The translations under genes and the position numbers were made by a program. The notes under the pieces are model-generated. The model saw only the letters and a list, made by a program, of their open reading frames with translations, did not search any database and was not told the DNA's origin. Shown piece by piece: positions 7,795 to 16,710 of a stretch of 42,299 nucleotides of DNA (its first letter is position 1; every line of letters begins with the position of its first letter). This stretch comes from an uncultured Flavobacteriaceae bacterium (GTDB lineage Bacteria > Bacteroidota > Bacteroidia > Flavobacteriales > Flavobacteriaceae), in NCBI GenBank assembly GCA_947497145.1, contig CANMFQ010000032.1:1-42299 (forward strand), read 5' to 3'.

Positions 7795-8490
7795 TTAATC
7801 TACCTTTATGTTTACACAATTACCCAGTTTTCCTAAGGCTTTTGCTGTAATTTCTTTGGTTTTAAGATTGTAATATTTTTTAACTTCTGAGAGATTGTTT
7901 TTTAGCAGTTCTTGCTCGCAACGTAAAAATATTTTATTAGCAAATTCTTTGGCTTCAGTACAGTCTACCGAATCGACAATATTATCTAGTGAATCTTTGT
8001 AATTTAAAAGTGAATTATCAATACTTTGCTTTTGCTTTTTATCGGTTACTTCTTTCGATATATTTTCGGCTTCGGTAGCAGCATCTATTGGAGTGTCGTT
8101 TGATACTGGCGCAACATTATGTGTTCTGTGGCGTTCAAGTGCGTTTATGGCATCATTGGTATGCCTTAAGGCGATATCTAAAAGACGTTTTGTTTCTCTT
8201 AAAGTGGTTGCATGAACTGCATCCTTTAAGTGCATGACACTTTCATTAATACTTGTATCGGCATTTTTACAGCCACAGTCATTAAACGTCTTTGTTGAAG
8301 TTTGAATAGCTTTTATGGCTTTGTAGGTATGAAATCTAGCCTTGTTGATGTCACTTTCATCAAGCGCTTTCCGCGTTTGTGTTTTAACAAAATTAATATT
8401 GGAACCTGCGTAGCTACAGGCTTCGCTAGATGTAAAAGAAGAGAATAAGCAAAATGCTATACACCCTATACATAGGTAAAGTAGTTTCAT
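7795..8490 (-). CDS. Secreted helical protein of unknown function
   Basis: 231 residues with a signal peptide (hydrophobic about 3-18, then SSFTSSEAC). The mature part is nearly all helix-forming and has several cysteines (SSEACSYAG, DCGCKNAD, VDCTEAKEF, FLRCEQE, LGNCVN), which suggests disulfides in the periplasm. No catalytic motif is visible and I do not recognise a family with certainty. It is divergent from ppk2, and the 199 bases between them should hold both promoters. Confidence 0.75.
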   Translation of the reverse strand: MKLLYLCIGCIAFCLFSSFTSSEACSYAGSNINFVKTQTRKALDESDINKARFHTYKAIKAIQTSTKTFNDCGCKNADTSINESVMHLKDAVHATTLRETKRLLDIALRHTNDAINALERHRTHNVAPVSNDTPIDAATEAENISKEVTDKKQKQSIDNSLLNYKDSLDNIVDSVDCTEAKEFANKIFLRCEQELLKNNLSEVKKYYNLKTKEITAKALGKLGNCVNIKVD

Positions 8491-8689
8491 AATGTAGGTT
8501 TTAATGGCAAATAGGTTTGGGACTAATTGCGGTGTAAAATTACATATTACTCAACTTATGAAGGCGTATTATTCGATGGATGACAAGGCGTAGTATACAA
8601 ATTGGATGAAATGGTTTTTATATAAGTTGAATGGGCATTTTTTTTAACATTTTGAACCTTTCATCGATAAAAAATTTTATCTTTTCCCC

Positions 8690-9574
8690 ATGAATTCGAT
8701 AGATAAAAACCAGTTTATTGTTGCTGACACTATAAAATTGTCAAATTTTTCAACAAATGAAAATTTGAATGCAACAGATAAGGCATTAAAGAAAAATTTA
8801 AGACAGCTTCGTAAGGCATTGGGTGAATTTCAAAATACCCTTTACGCTCACGGTAAATATAGCGTGCTTATTTGCCTTCAAGGGATGGATACTGCTGGTA
8901 AAGACAGTTTAATTCGTGAAGTTTTTAAAGATTTTAATGTGCGTGGTGTTGAGGTGCATAGTTTTAAAGTGCCTACATCACTAGAGTTAAAGCATGACTA
9001 CCTATGGCGTCACTACCTTGCACTTCCTGCTAAGGGTAAATTTGGAGTTTTTAATCGTACGCATTATGAAAACGTTTTGGTAACCCGTGTGCATCCCGAA
9101 TATATTTTAGGAGAACATATACCCGGTATTCATAAGGTAGCAGATATTAATCAAGAGTTTTGGGACAAACGTTTTGAGCAAATCAATAATTTTGAAAAGC
9201 ATTTAGCAGAAAATGGCACTATAATTTTTAAATTCTTCTTGCATCTTTCAAAAGAAGAGCAAAAGCTTCGTTTGCTACGCAGGCTTGAACTGAAGGAGAA
9301 AAATTGGAAATTTTCTCCTGGTGATCTTAAAGAGCGTAAACTTTGGGATACCTATCAACATTGTTATGAAGAGGCTATTAATAATACCTCAAAACCACAT
9401 GCTCCATGGTATGTAATTCCGGCAGATAATAAAAAGGCGGCAAGGGTACTTGTTGCTTCCATACTGCTCGAAGCGTTAAAAAAATACAAAGATGTAACAG
9501 AACCTGAGTTGGCTGATAAAATAAAGGCTAATTTAGAGGCCTATAAAACTCAGTTAGAAAACGAAACAGAATGA
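8690..9574 (+). CDS. ppk2: Polyphosphate kinase 2 (PPK2) family protein
   Basis: 294 residues, normal for a one-domain PPK2. It has Walker A GMDTAGKDS (about residues 66-74), the lid and Walker B-like region with VFNRTHYENVLVTRVHP, and a C-terminal W-Y-V-I-P-A-D-N-K block typical of the family. These enzymes use inorganic polyphosphate to phosphorylate nucleotides such as AMP, ADP or GDP in the cytoplasm. Which subclass (ADP- or AMP-forming) cannot be settled by eye. It overlaps the peptidase gene by four bases (ATGA), so translation is coupled. Confidence 0.92.
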   Translation: MNSIDKNQFIVADTIKLSNFSTNENLNATDKALKKNLRQLRKALGEFQNTLYAHGKYSVLICLQGMDTAGKDSLIREVFKDFNVRGVEVHSFKVPTSLELKHDYLWRHYLALPAKGKFGVFNRTHYENVLVTRVHPEYILGEHIPGIHKVADINQEFWDKRFEQINNFEKHLAENGTIIFKFFLHLSKEEQKLRLLRRLELKEKNWKFSPGDLKERKLWDTYQHCYEEAINNTSKPHAPWYVIPADNKKAARVLVASILLEALKKYKDVTEPELADKIKANLEAYKTQLENETE

Positions 9575-10950
9575 AAAAACTAGCTATTCTTTTAATCTTG
9601 GTAATGATATTTGGTCAAAACTTTGGGCAAACAGAAGATGAGAAGCAACTACGATTAATTTATGACGCTGCCTTAAAAGAAGGAAAGGCGTATGATTGGC
9701 TCAACTATTTATCTAATCAAATAGGGGGGCGATTGTCTGGTTCGGTACAAGCACAACAAGCCGTTGATTTTGCCAAAGCAAAGATGGATGAATTAGGCCT
9801 AGATAGGGTATGGTTGCAACCAGTGATGGTGCCAAAATGGGTTAGAGGTACGCCAGAATTTGCTTATATAGAAACAGCACCGGGTATTACCAGTAATGTG
9901 CCTATATGTGCATTGGGTGGTTCTGTAGCTACTTATGGTAGAGGCATAAAGGCAAATGTGATAGAGGTACACAGTATAGAAGAACTTAAAACCTTGGGAA
10001 AGGAAAAAATATCAGGTAAGATTGTTTTTTTTAATAGACCTATGAATCCTACGTTGATAAATACGTTTGAAGCCTATTCAGAGGCTGTTGATCAACGGAG
10101 TAGGGGTGCAGCGGAGGCAGGCAAGTATGAAGCATTGGGGGTAATAGTACGTTCTATGAACTTACGAAATGATGATTTTCCGCATACGGGCGGTATGAGT
10201 TATGGTGATACGCCTGAGGCAGAACGTATTCCCGCAGCAGCAATTAGTACCAATGGTGCCGATTTGTTAAGTACAACACTACGCTTAAACCCCGATACTA
10301 ATTTTTTCTTTAAACTCAATTGTAGGCAGTTACAAGATGTAGAATCGTATAATGTTATAGGTGAAATTAAAGGCAGTACACACCCTGATGAGATTATGGT
10401 TGTTGGAGGGCATTTAGATTCTTGGGATTTGGGTGATGGTTCTCATGATGATGGCGCTGGCTGTGTGCAAAGTATGGAGGTACTTCGCATATTTAAAAAA
10501 ATAGGCTACAAACCTAAAAGAACGATCAGAGCAGTGCTTTTTATGAACGAGGAAAATGGTTTGCGCGGCGGCACTAAATATGCCGAAATAGCCAAAAAGA
10601 AGAACGAAAACCACGTTTTTGCCTTAGAAAGTGATTCGGGTGGCTTTACGCCAAGAGGGTTTAATTTTGATGCTTCAACTGCAAATATCGAACAAGCGCA
10701 ATCATGGGCAAAGTTATTTGAACCGTACAACCTACACTTTTTGAATAAAGGGTATGCAGGTGCTGATATCGGTCCACTAAAACATGACAGCATGGTATTG
10801 GCCGGTTTACGTCCAGATTCACAGCGGTATTTTGATTATCACCATGCAGAGAATGATACTTTTGAGCATGTAAATAAACGTGAGCTTGAACTAGGAGCAG
10901 CAGCCATGACCAGTCTTATCTACTTGTTTGATACCTACGGTATTCGATAA
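9571..10950 (+). CDS. Secreted M28-family zinc aminopeptidase
   Basis: 459 residues with a signal peptide (MKKLAILLILVMIFGQNFGQ). A PA-type insertion (about 130-250) precedes the catalytic M28 domain. The two-zinc ligands are visible: GGHLDSWDLG, HDDGAG, MNEENG, ESDSGG and DYHHAENDT. The layout is that of carboxypeptidase Q/plasma glutamate carboxypeptidase-like enzymes, which release amino acids from short peptides outside the cytoplasm. It overlaps ppk2 by four bases, with no obvious metabolic link to it. It converges on the rimK fusion gene with only 50 bases between. Confidence 0.9.
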   Translation: MKKLAILLILVMIFGQNFGQTEDEKQLRLIYDAALKEGKAYDWLNYLSNQIGGRLSGSVQAQQAVDFAKAKMDELGLDRVWLQPVMVPKWVRGTPEFAYIETAPGITSNVPICALGGSVATYGRGIKANVIEVHSIEELKTLGKEKISGKIVFFNRPMNPTLINTFEAYSEAVDQRSRGAAEAGKYEALGVIVRSMNLRNDDFPHTGGMSYGDTPEAERIPAAAISTNGADLLSTTLRLNPDTNFFFKLNCRQLQDVESYNVIGEIKGSTHPDEIMVVGGHLDSWDLGDGSHDDGAGCVQSMEVLRIFKKIGYKPKRTIRAVLFMNEENGLRGGTKYAEIAKKKNENHVFALESDSGGFTPRGFNFDASTANIEQAQSWAKLFEPYNLHFLNKGYAGADIGPLKHDSMVLAGLRPDSQRYFDYHHAENDTFEHVNKRELELGAAAMTSLIYLFDTYGIR

Positions 10951-11000
10951 AATGTAGGGCAATATTTGGATGTTTTGGTATGCTTTAGCACACTATCTTG

Positions 11001-12371
11001 CTAACAGTTGAATTTTAGTTTTTTCTCAATAGCTAAAATCATTTCGTTGGCAATATCTTTTCCTGTAGCATTTTCTATGCCTTCCAATCCCGGAGATGAG
11101 TTTACTTCCAGTAAAAGAGGGCCTTTATTGGAACGTATAATGTCTACCCCAGCAACAGCAAGGTTTAAAATTTTTGCAGCTTTTAGGGCAAGTTTTTTTT
11201 CTTGAGGCGTTATTTTTATCGTGGAAGCTTGCCCTCCTTGGTGGATGTTGGCTCTAAACTCTCCTTTTTTTGCTTGGCGCTGCATGGCTGCTACCACTTT
11301 TCCATTGGCAACAAAGCAACGAATATCTTGCCCGTTTGCTTCTTTTATAAATTCTTGTACTAAGATATTGGTGTTTACACTTTTGAAAGCATTAATGACA
11401 CTTTCCGCCGCCTTATTCGTTTCTGCCAAAACAACCCCTTTACCTTGGGTGCTTTCAAGTAGTTTTATAATTAAGGGTGCACCATTCACCATTTTGATTA
11501 AGTCTTTGGTATCGGCTGGTGATTTCGCAAAACCAGTAATGGGTATGTGCAAATCATTTTTTGAAAATAGTTGTGAAGCAAAAAGCTTGTCTCTTGATTG
11601 TGCTATAGCTTCGGCAGAATTTTGGCAGTAAACGCCCAAATTATCGAACTGACGGATAAGAGCACAACCATAAAAGGTTACAGCGGGCTTTATTCTTGGA
11701 ATAACGGCATCAAACTTATTCAAAATGTTGCCACCCCGATACCGTATTTCTGGTGAGTGGGCATCGAGCTTCATATATGCCAGTTCAACATTTAGAAAAA
11801 CAATTTCATGACCTCTTGCCGCTGCTGCTTCCATCAATCTTTTGTTGCTGTATAGATTTGGATTGCTTGCCAAAAGGGCAATTTTAAGCCCTGTCTTTTC
11901 TTTGAAGTAAGCAGCATATTTTTTATTTATTTCAGCTTCTGAAAAATCTTGAATGTTATTGTTTAAAGCAGGATTTACAATGTATCTGTTGGTAATTGCT
12001 TCTCGCCCCAGTAGCATGCGAAACTCCATAGTGTCCCTATTTGCTAGGGTCAATTCAATATCAAAAACAGCACCGCCCAAACTTACAGGGGTTTTTATAA
12101 CCAATCGTTCTTCGGAAATTCCCGATGAACTTTTTACCATTCGCCTGTCAACTAAAGGTGCTTCGCACTCAATAGTAATACTTCTATTTTCTTGCAACGG
12201 ATTTACCTCAAATTTTGCCCACTCTTGGGTACCTTTGGTATATATTGTTATGTTTGTTGCTTGAATTGAAGATGTTTTTGCGCCTGAATCTACTCTGGCC
12301 TTTATGGCTGGAATGCCCAAATCTTCAAAAACACACCATTCTTCGCTCCCTATTATTTGTAAATTTCCCAA
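11001..12371 (-). CDS. rimK: Retropepsin-like domain fused to RimK-type glutamate ligase
   Basis: 456 residues. The N-terminal part (1 to about 140) is the RimK/LysX-associated aspartyl protease-like domain (Pfam Zn_protease), with [11 protein letters not shown] around D28 and MLLGREAI. The C-terminal part (about 160-456) is an ATP-grasp ligase: [66 protein letters not shown]. RimK adds glutamate to ribosomal protein S6 or makes poly-glutamate. The fused form is longer than E. coli RimK (300). It is the last gene of the polyamine run, 17 bases after the small gene, and has only 50 bases to the convergent peptidase. Substrate is inferred from the family only. Confidence 0.88.
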   Translation of the reverse strand: MGNLQIIGSEEWCVFEDLGIPAIKARVDSGAKTSSIQATNITIYTKGTQEWAKFEVNPLQENRSITIECEAPLVDRRMVKSSSGISEERLVIKTPVSLGGAVFDIELTLANRDTMEFRMLLGREAITNRYIVNPALNNNIQDFSEAEINKKYAAYFKEKTGLKIALLASNPNLYSNKRLMEAAAARGHEIVFLNVELAYMKLDAHSPEIRYRGGNILNKFDAVIPRIKPAVTFYGCALIRQFDNLGVYCQNSAEAIAQSRDKLFASQLFSKNDLHIPITGFAKSPADTKDLIKMVNGAPLIIKLLESTQGKGVVLAETNKAAESVINAFKSVNTNILVQEFIKEANGQDIRCFVANGKVVAAMQRQAKKGEFRANIHQGGQASTIKITPQEKKLALKAAKILNLAVAGVDIIRSNKGPLLLEVNSSPGLEGIENATGKDIANEMILAIEKKLKFNC

Positions 12372-12388
12372 AAAAATATTTTTAAAAA

Positions 12389-12703
12389 TTAATCTTCCGC
12401 TATTTCATCATCAGGCCTTGTATCTACAACTGCATCTGGGTCGTCTGGTGCAAAATCACTGTAGTCTTCTGCTTCATAATTTTCCATCGTATAGGCTAAT
12501 TTTGAGCTTATTTTAATCAGGTATTTAGTGTCTTCAGTTAAAACTTCAACGGCCTCTATTCTTTCATTATGAGCATTTTTAAAACTTATAATGTTGCGGT
12601 CGTCATATCCATCGGGGTAGCGTTCAACCAAAAGTTGTAGTAACTCTGGTGTTAGTTTTTTGAAATCTACAATAACTTTTTTTAAATGTGCATGTTTGTC
12701 CAT
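12389..12703 (-). CDS. Small acidic protein of unknown function
   Basis: 104 residues. A basic helical start ([17 protein letters not shown]), a middle part with a YPDGYDD turn, and a very acidic tail ([19 protein letters not shown]...DDEIAED). No domain is recognised. It starts two bases after the deoxyhypusine synthase-like stop codon and 17 bases before rimK, so it is part of the polyamine operon and is probably a cytoplasmic accessory protein. A substrate for glutamylation by the next gene is a speculation only. Confidence 0.75.
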   Translation of the reverse strand: MDKHAHLKKVIVDFKKLTPELLQLLVERYPDGYDDRNIISFKNAHNERIEAVEVLTEDTKYLIKISSKLAYTMENYEAEDYSDFAPDDPDAVVDTRPDDEIAED

Positions 12704-12705
12704 AA

Positions 12706-13683
12706 TTACATATTTAGCAGGTAAGCAAAAATTAAAGGAGCAACGATGGTTGCGTCACTTTCAATAATGAATTTAGGGGTGTCAATGGCTAGTTTCCCCC
12801 AGGTAATCTTTTCATTGGGAACCGCACCAGAGTACGAGCCATAGCTGGTTGTGGAATCACTTATTTGACAAAAATAGCTCCAAAAAGGGGTGTTAGTACG
12901 TTCCATGTCTTGATATAGCATGGGTACTACGCAAATGGGAAAATCACCTGCTATACCTCCGCCAATTTGGAAGAATCCGATGCCATTTTCCGAATTATCG
13001 GTGTACCAATCGGCTAAAAATGTCATGTACTCTATACCCGATTTCATGGTGCTTGCTTTTAATTCTCCTTTGAGCACATAAGAAGCAAAAATATTACCCA
13101 TAGTACTGTCTTCCCAACCTGGGCAAATAATGGGTAGGTTTTTTTCTGCGGCAGCGTACATCCAAGAGTCTTTTAAATCAATTTCGTAATAGGTTTCTAA
13201 AACTCCTGACAGCAACAATTTGTACATAAATTCATGTGGTAAATACCGTTCGCCAGCTGTATCGGCATCTTTCCAAATTTTGAAAATATGTTCTTGTAAT
13301 CTACGAAAAGCCTCCTCTTCAGGAATACAGGTGTCTGTTACTCTATTTAGGCCTTTTTCTAATAAATTCCATTCATCTTCGGGGGTTAAATCTCTATAAT
13401 TCGGTACGCGTTTGTACTGTGAATGCGCTACCAAATTCATAATGTCTTCTTCTAAATTTGCTCCGGTACATGAAACGATATGCACCTTATCTTGACGAAT
13501 AACTTCTGCGAAAATCTTTCCTAATTCAGCAGTCGACATTGCGCCAGCCATTGAAACCAACATTTTTGAACCTTGATTTAATTGTGCCTCATACCCTTTG
13601 GCAGCATCAACTAAGGCAGCTGCGTTGAAATGCAAGTAGTATTTTTCAATAAAATGGCTTATGGGGCCTTTAGTTGTCGTCAT
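12706..13683 (-). CDS. Deoxyhypusine synthase-like protein
   Basis: 325 residues over the full length of the deoxyhypusine synthase family. SMAGAMSTAELG and SCTGANLEED are NAD-binding blocks; ITWGKLAIDTPKF holds the lysine that in the human enzyme (K329 in a WGK motif) carries the aminobutyl group. Eukaryotic and archaeal enzymes modify eIF5A with spermidine. Bacteria lack eIF5A, and bacterial relatives are thought to make homospermidine or similar polyamines. It overlaps the ureohydrolase gene by 14 bases, which supports a role after putrescine. Confidence 0.9.
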   Translation of the reverse strand: MTTTKGPISHFIEKYYLHFNAAALVDAAKGYEAQLNQGSKMLVSMAGAMSTAELGKIFAEVIRQDKVHIVSCTGANLEEDIMNLVAHSQYKRVPNYRDLTPEDEWNLLEKGLNRVTDTCIPEEEAFRRLQEHIFKIWKDADTAGERYLPHEFMYKLLLSGVLETYYEIDLKDSWMYAAAEKNLPIICPGWEDSTMGNIFASYVLKGELKASTMKSGIEYMTFLADWYTDNSENGIGFFQIGGGIAGDFPICVVPMLYQDMERTNTPFWSYFCQISDSTTSYGSYSGAVPNEKITWGKLAIDTPKFIIESDATIVAPLIFAYLLNM

Positions 13684-14605
13684 CTTGAAATTTGGTATTT
13701 GTTGTTTTGTAATTTATGTCGTAAGTGTTGTCATAATTTTCATCAACTTCTTGACCCATAAACTTATAGCTTAACATTTTGTAGTACAGTTTAGCGGCTA
13801 AAAAATCTGAAGATTTGTCAATCTCATTTGGGCATAGTTCAACCATATCAAAACCAACAACATTTTTCTCTCTAAATACTTGTTTTAAAAAATCTAAAGT
13901 TTCGTAGTAAAAGAGTCCTCCTGGTTCGGGAGTTCCTGTAGATGGCATAATAGATGGATCTAACGCATCTAAATCAAAAGTGATAAAAACAGTATCTGTC
14001 ATAAGGTCAATAACTTTATCTGTCCAGTATTCATCAGTAACCATATCATGGGCAAAAAACACTTTTTCTTCATTCATAAAGGTCTTTTCTATGGCATCCA
14101 TAGAACGAATGCCTACCTGAATAAGATTGGTAGTTTCGCTGGCTTCATGTACGGCACAAGCATGGTTGTATGCAGACCCATTATAGCTTTTACGTAAATC
14201 TGCATGGGCATCAATATGCAGTACCGTCAAATTATCAAAACATTGACTAAAGGCTCTAATACTACCGATAGAAATAGAATGTTCACCACCAAAAAGGGTA
14301 ACGAATTTGTTTCTTTTAATATACCCTTTAGTGATTTTATGTACTGCATTCACCAATTGCTCTGGTGATTCATTTTCGGTGATGGCATCAGCCAAATAGA
14401 TACCTTGTTTGTATACTTCAGAGTCGGTTTCAATATCATACAATTCCATGTTTTCAGAGGCCTCTAAAAAAGCTTCCGGCCCTTTGTCAGCTCCTTTGCC
14501 CCAAGTGCTCGTTCCGTCATAGGGAACAGGAATGAGTATAACTTTTGCCGTCTCTAATTGAGCGAATTCGTTGGAAATGCCAGCGTAATTCTTTGTTGTT
14601 TTCAT
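13670..14605 (-). CDS. speB: Agmatinase/ureohydrolase family enzyme
   Basis: 311 residues with the manganese ligands of the arginase/agmatinase family: GGEHSIS, HIDAHADLR, and FDLDALDPSIMPSTGTPEPGG, plus VGFDMVELCP. It hydrolyses agmatine to putrescine and urea if the call is right. The gene starts 25 bases after the arginine decarboxylase stop codon, which makes agmatine the expected substrate. Overlap with the next gene is 14 bases. Confidence 0.92.
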   Translation of the reverse strand: MKTTKNYAGISNEFAQLETAKVILIPVPYDGTSTWGKGADKGPEAFLEASENMELYDIETDSEVYKQGIYLADAITENESPEQLVNAVHKITKGYIKRNKFVTLFGGEHSISIGSIRAFSQCFDNLTVLHIDAHADLRKSYNGSAYNHACAVHEASETTNLIQVGIRSMDAIEKTFMNEEKVFFAHDMVTDEYWTDKVIDLMTDTVFITFDLDALDPSIMPSTGTPEPGGLFYYETLDFLKQVFREKNVVGFDMVELCPNEIDKSSDFLAAKLYYKMLSYKFMGQEVDENYDNTYDINYKTTNTKFQDDDN

Positions 14606-14630
14606 GATGCGTTTTTTCGTGGTTTAATTC

Positions 14631-16091
14631 CTATTCAACAGCTGATATGGCAGCTTGTTTGTGATTTGATACTGCGTTTTTATTAATTTGCTCATTTTCT
14701 CCATAGCCAAGTATCGCTAAGAGGTCTTCTACTTTTTGCTTAGCGTTAAAAACCGCATAGGTTAAATTTCCTTCGTTATCCTTATCAATTAAAATATGCT
14801 GCGGTTGTGGTATTAAACAGTGTTGTAAACCTCCGTACCCGCCAATAGTTTCTTGGTAAGCACCCGTGTTAAAAAAACCTATGTAAAGGGGTTTTTCCTT
14901 TTTGTATTTGGGTAGGTAAATAGCATTCATGTTTTGCTCACTGTTGTAGTAGTCATCACTATCACAGGTGAGACCACCCAATAAAACACGCTCGTATTCG
15001 TCATGCCATCGGTTAATAGGAAGCATGATAAAGCGTTTGTTGATAGCCCAAGTGTCAGGTAAGGTGGTGATAAAAGAAGAATCAATCATGTTCCATTTCT
15101 CACGATCATTCTGTTGTTTTTGATAAAGAATTTCATAAATGGCACCACCACTTTCGCCTACTGTAAAGCTTCCAAATTCTGTAAAAATATGCGGTACTGG
15201 TACTTCAGCTTCAGCACAGTTTATTGTAATTTGATTTAAAATCTCATCAATCATATATTGATAATCATATTCAAAAGCTAAGGAGCTTTTTATAGGAAAC
15301 CCACCACCAATATTTAAACTATCTAATGAAGGACATATTTTTTTTAATTGGGTATACACTTTTAAGCATTTAACCAGTTCATTCCAGTAATATGCATTGT
15401 CACGAATACCTGTATTGATGAAAAAATGTAGCATTTTTAGGGCCACCTTTGGGTTGTTTTTTATCTGATTCTCGTAAAAAGGTACTATATTTTTATAACC
15501 AATGCCTAATCTTGAGGTATAAAATTCAAATTTGGGTTCTTCCTCAGAAGCAATTCGAATACCAATATTATAGGGGTCTTTTATTTCGTTAGACAGTAAA
15601 TTTATTTCTTCATAATTATCAATAATAGGAATACAGTTCTGATGCCCGTTGTTTATTAACCGAGCAATGTTTTCAATGTATTTGTCTCGTTTAAAACCGT
15701 TGCAGATTACATAAGCATCATTTTTTAGAATGCCTTCTAGTTTTAATTCTTCAATAATATTGATGTCAAAAGCAGAAGATGTTTCAATATGAATATCGTT
15801 TTTGAGCGCTTCATGTAAAATGTGTTTAAAATGCGAACTCTTGGTACAATAGCAGTAGTGGTACTGTCCTTGGTAATTCGTTTTTTGTATTGCGTTTGCA
15901 AACCAATTTTTGGATTTTTTTATATTTTCTGAAATCTTTGGCAGGTACGTGAATTTTAACGGGCTACCATAGGTTTCAACCAGCTGTTGTAGTGGTATAT
16001 CATGAAATTTTAAATGGGTACCGTCAAGCGTAAATTCGTCCTGCGGAAAAAAATAGGTTTGGTCTATTAAATCAATGTATTTTGTGTTCAT
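14631..16091 (-). CDS. speA: Biosynthetic arginine decarboxylase (PLP fold III)
   Basis: 486 residues. The N-terminal TIM-barrel half has the PLP lysine region YHYCYCTKSSHF; NIGGGFP binds the cofactor phosphate; the C-terminal beta domain has GGLTCDSDD, with the cysteine and aspartates of the active site at the dimer interface, and GFFNTGAYQ. It is shorter than E. coli SpeA (about 630) but fits the Bacteroidota form. Decarboxylates arginine to agmatine, the first step of the operon that follows. Its leader holds a terminator-like hairpin at 16198-16227. Confidence 0.9.
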   Translation of the reverse strand: MNTKYIDLIDQTYFFPQDEFTLDGTHLKFHDIPLQQLVETYGSPLKFTYLPKISENIKKSKNWFANAIQKTNYQGQYHYCYCTKSSHFKHILHEALKNDIHIETSSAFDINIIEELKLEGILKNDAYVICNGFKRDKYIENIARLINNGHQNCIPIIDNYEEINLLSNEIKDPYNIGIRIASEEEPKFEFYTSRLGIGYKNIVPFYENQIKNNPKVALKMLHFFINTGIRDNAYYWNELVKCLKVYTQLKKICPSLDSLNIGGGFPIKSSLAFEYDYQYMIDEILNQITINCAEAEVPVPHIFTEFGSFTVGESGGAIYEILYQKQQNDREKWNMIDSSFITTLPDTWAINKRFIMLPINRWHDEYERVLLGGLTCDSDDYYNSEQNMNAIYLPKYKKEKPLYIGFFNTGAYQETIGGYGGLQHCLIPQPQHILIDKDNEGNLTYAVFNAKQKVEDLLAILGYGENEQINKNAVSNHKQAAISAVE

Positions 16092-16164
16092 TGGAACAGG
16101 TATGTAAAATGAATGCTAATTTTAGAATGGAGGTAAAACCTCAAAAAACAAAAACTAACAACAT

Positions 16165-16338
16165 TTAAATACGAAACTGTTCACGCGTAGTAGCAACAAA
16201 AAAGGGGTTGTGCTGATGTAGCACAATAGTAGCGGTCTTATCGGAAGTTAGCTTTAAAATTCGGCGACCTATCTGATAGGCAGTTATGGGTTTTGACTTC
16301 CTAATCTCCCACAACCCGAACATAGAAACACTTTTCAT
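16165..16338 (-). CDS. Possible small gene, 57 residues, in the speA leader
   Basis: An open frame from ATG (16338) to TAA (16165) encodes a protein starting MKSVSMFGLWEIRKSKP and ending VATTREQFRI. It has mixed, protein-like composition with a basic middle (YQIGRRILKL), and it is unlikely to be a shadow because nothing else codes here. It ends 73 bases before speA in the same direction. No family is recognised and there is no clear ribosome binding site. It could instead be untranslated leader. Confidence 0.4.
   Translation of the reverse strand: MKSVSMFGLWEIRKSKPITAYQIGRRILKLTSDKTATIVLHQHNPFFVATTREQFRI
16198..16227 (-). terminator. Terminator-like hairpin in the speA leader
   Basis: On the minus strand TTGTGCT pairs with AGCACAA around ACATC and is followed by CCCC and six T. 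It is about 107 bases upstream of speA and inside the small frame 16338-16165. It could end a short upstream transcript or act as an attenuator for the polyamine operon. The four C between the stem and the T run weaken the call. Confidence 0.5.
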
Positions 16339-16680
16339 AATGTTCAGCTAAAAGTTTACACTTTATGGCAAGGTTGTTTGATACAACAACATGACAAATG
16401 AAAACAAAAAAAAATAAAAAACATGATTTTTAAACGAAAATATTATCGTTAATTGAGAAAAACTATGCTGTTTAGTTGTGCTTGAGATCTAAATAGTATG
16501 GTAATAAAGTCTTGTTTTTAGCCACAGTAAAATGACTTTGTACCACTTTCTTTTTTGCAGCTAACAGTCAGTTTAACATTGTATTTGCATACGCAATAGA
16601 GACTTTATCACTACTAATAAGGTATGCGTTTATCAATCATTTAGCCTTGGTTACAGCTTCTTTCTACTAACTATTTTATG
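16228..16680. other. Intergenic region between speA and the PPIase gene
   Basis: Apart from the upstream part of the small frame ending at 16338, this AT-rich stretch shows no gene. A repeat of the word TATGCGTTT/TGCATACGC near 16586-16630 is the only structure seen. Promoters for the divergent speA and PPIase transcripts should lie here. Confidence 0.4.
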
Positions 16681-16688
16681 TATCTTTG
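16681..16688 (+). promoter_or_regulatory. -7 element of the PPIase promoter
   Basis: TATCTTTG matches the Bacteroidota TAnnTTTG box, 22 bases before the ATG at 16711. No good TTTG box is found at 17-23 bases upstream, so only the -7 half is supported. It also argues for the ATG at 16711 over the frame's first ATG at 16678. Confidence 0.55.
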
Positions 16689-16710
16689 CAGCTCATTAAA
16701 AAAGTACAAA

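Noticed and set aside
11221-11631. Plus-strand frame of 136 residues inside rimK
   Set aside because: Antisense shadow of a well-supported gene with clear ATP-grasp motifs.
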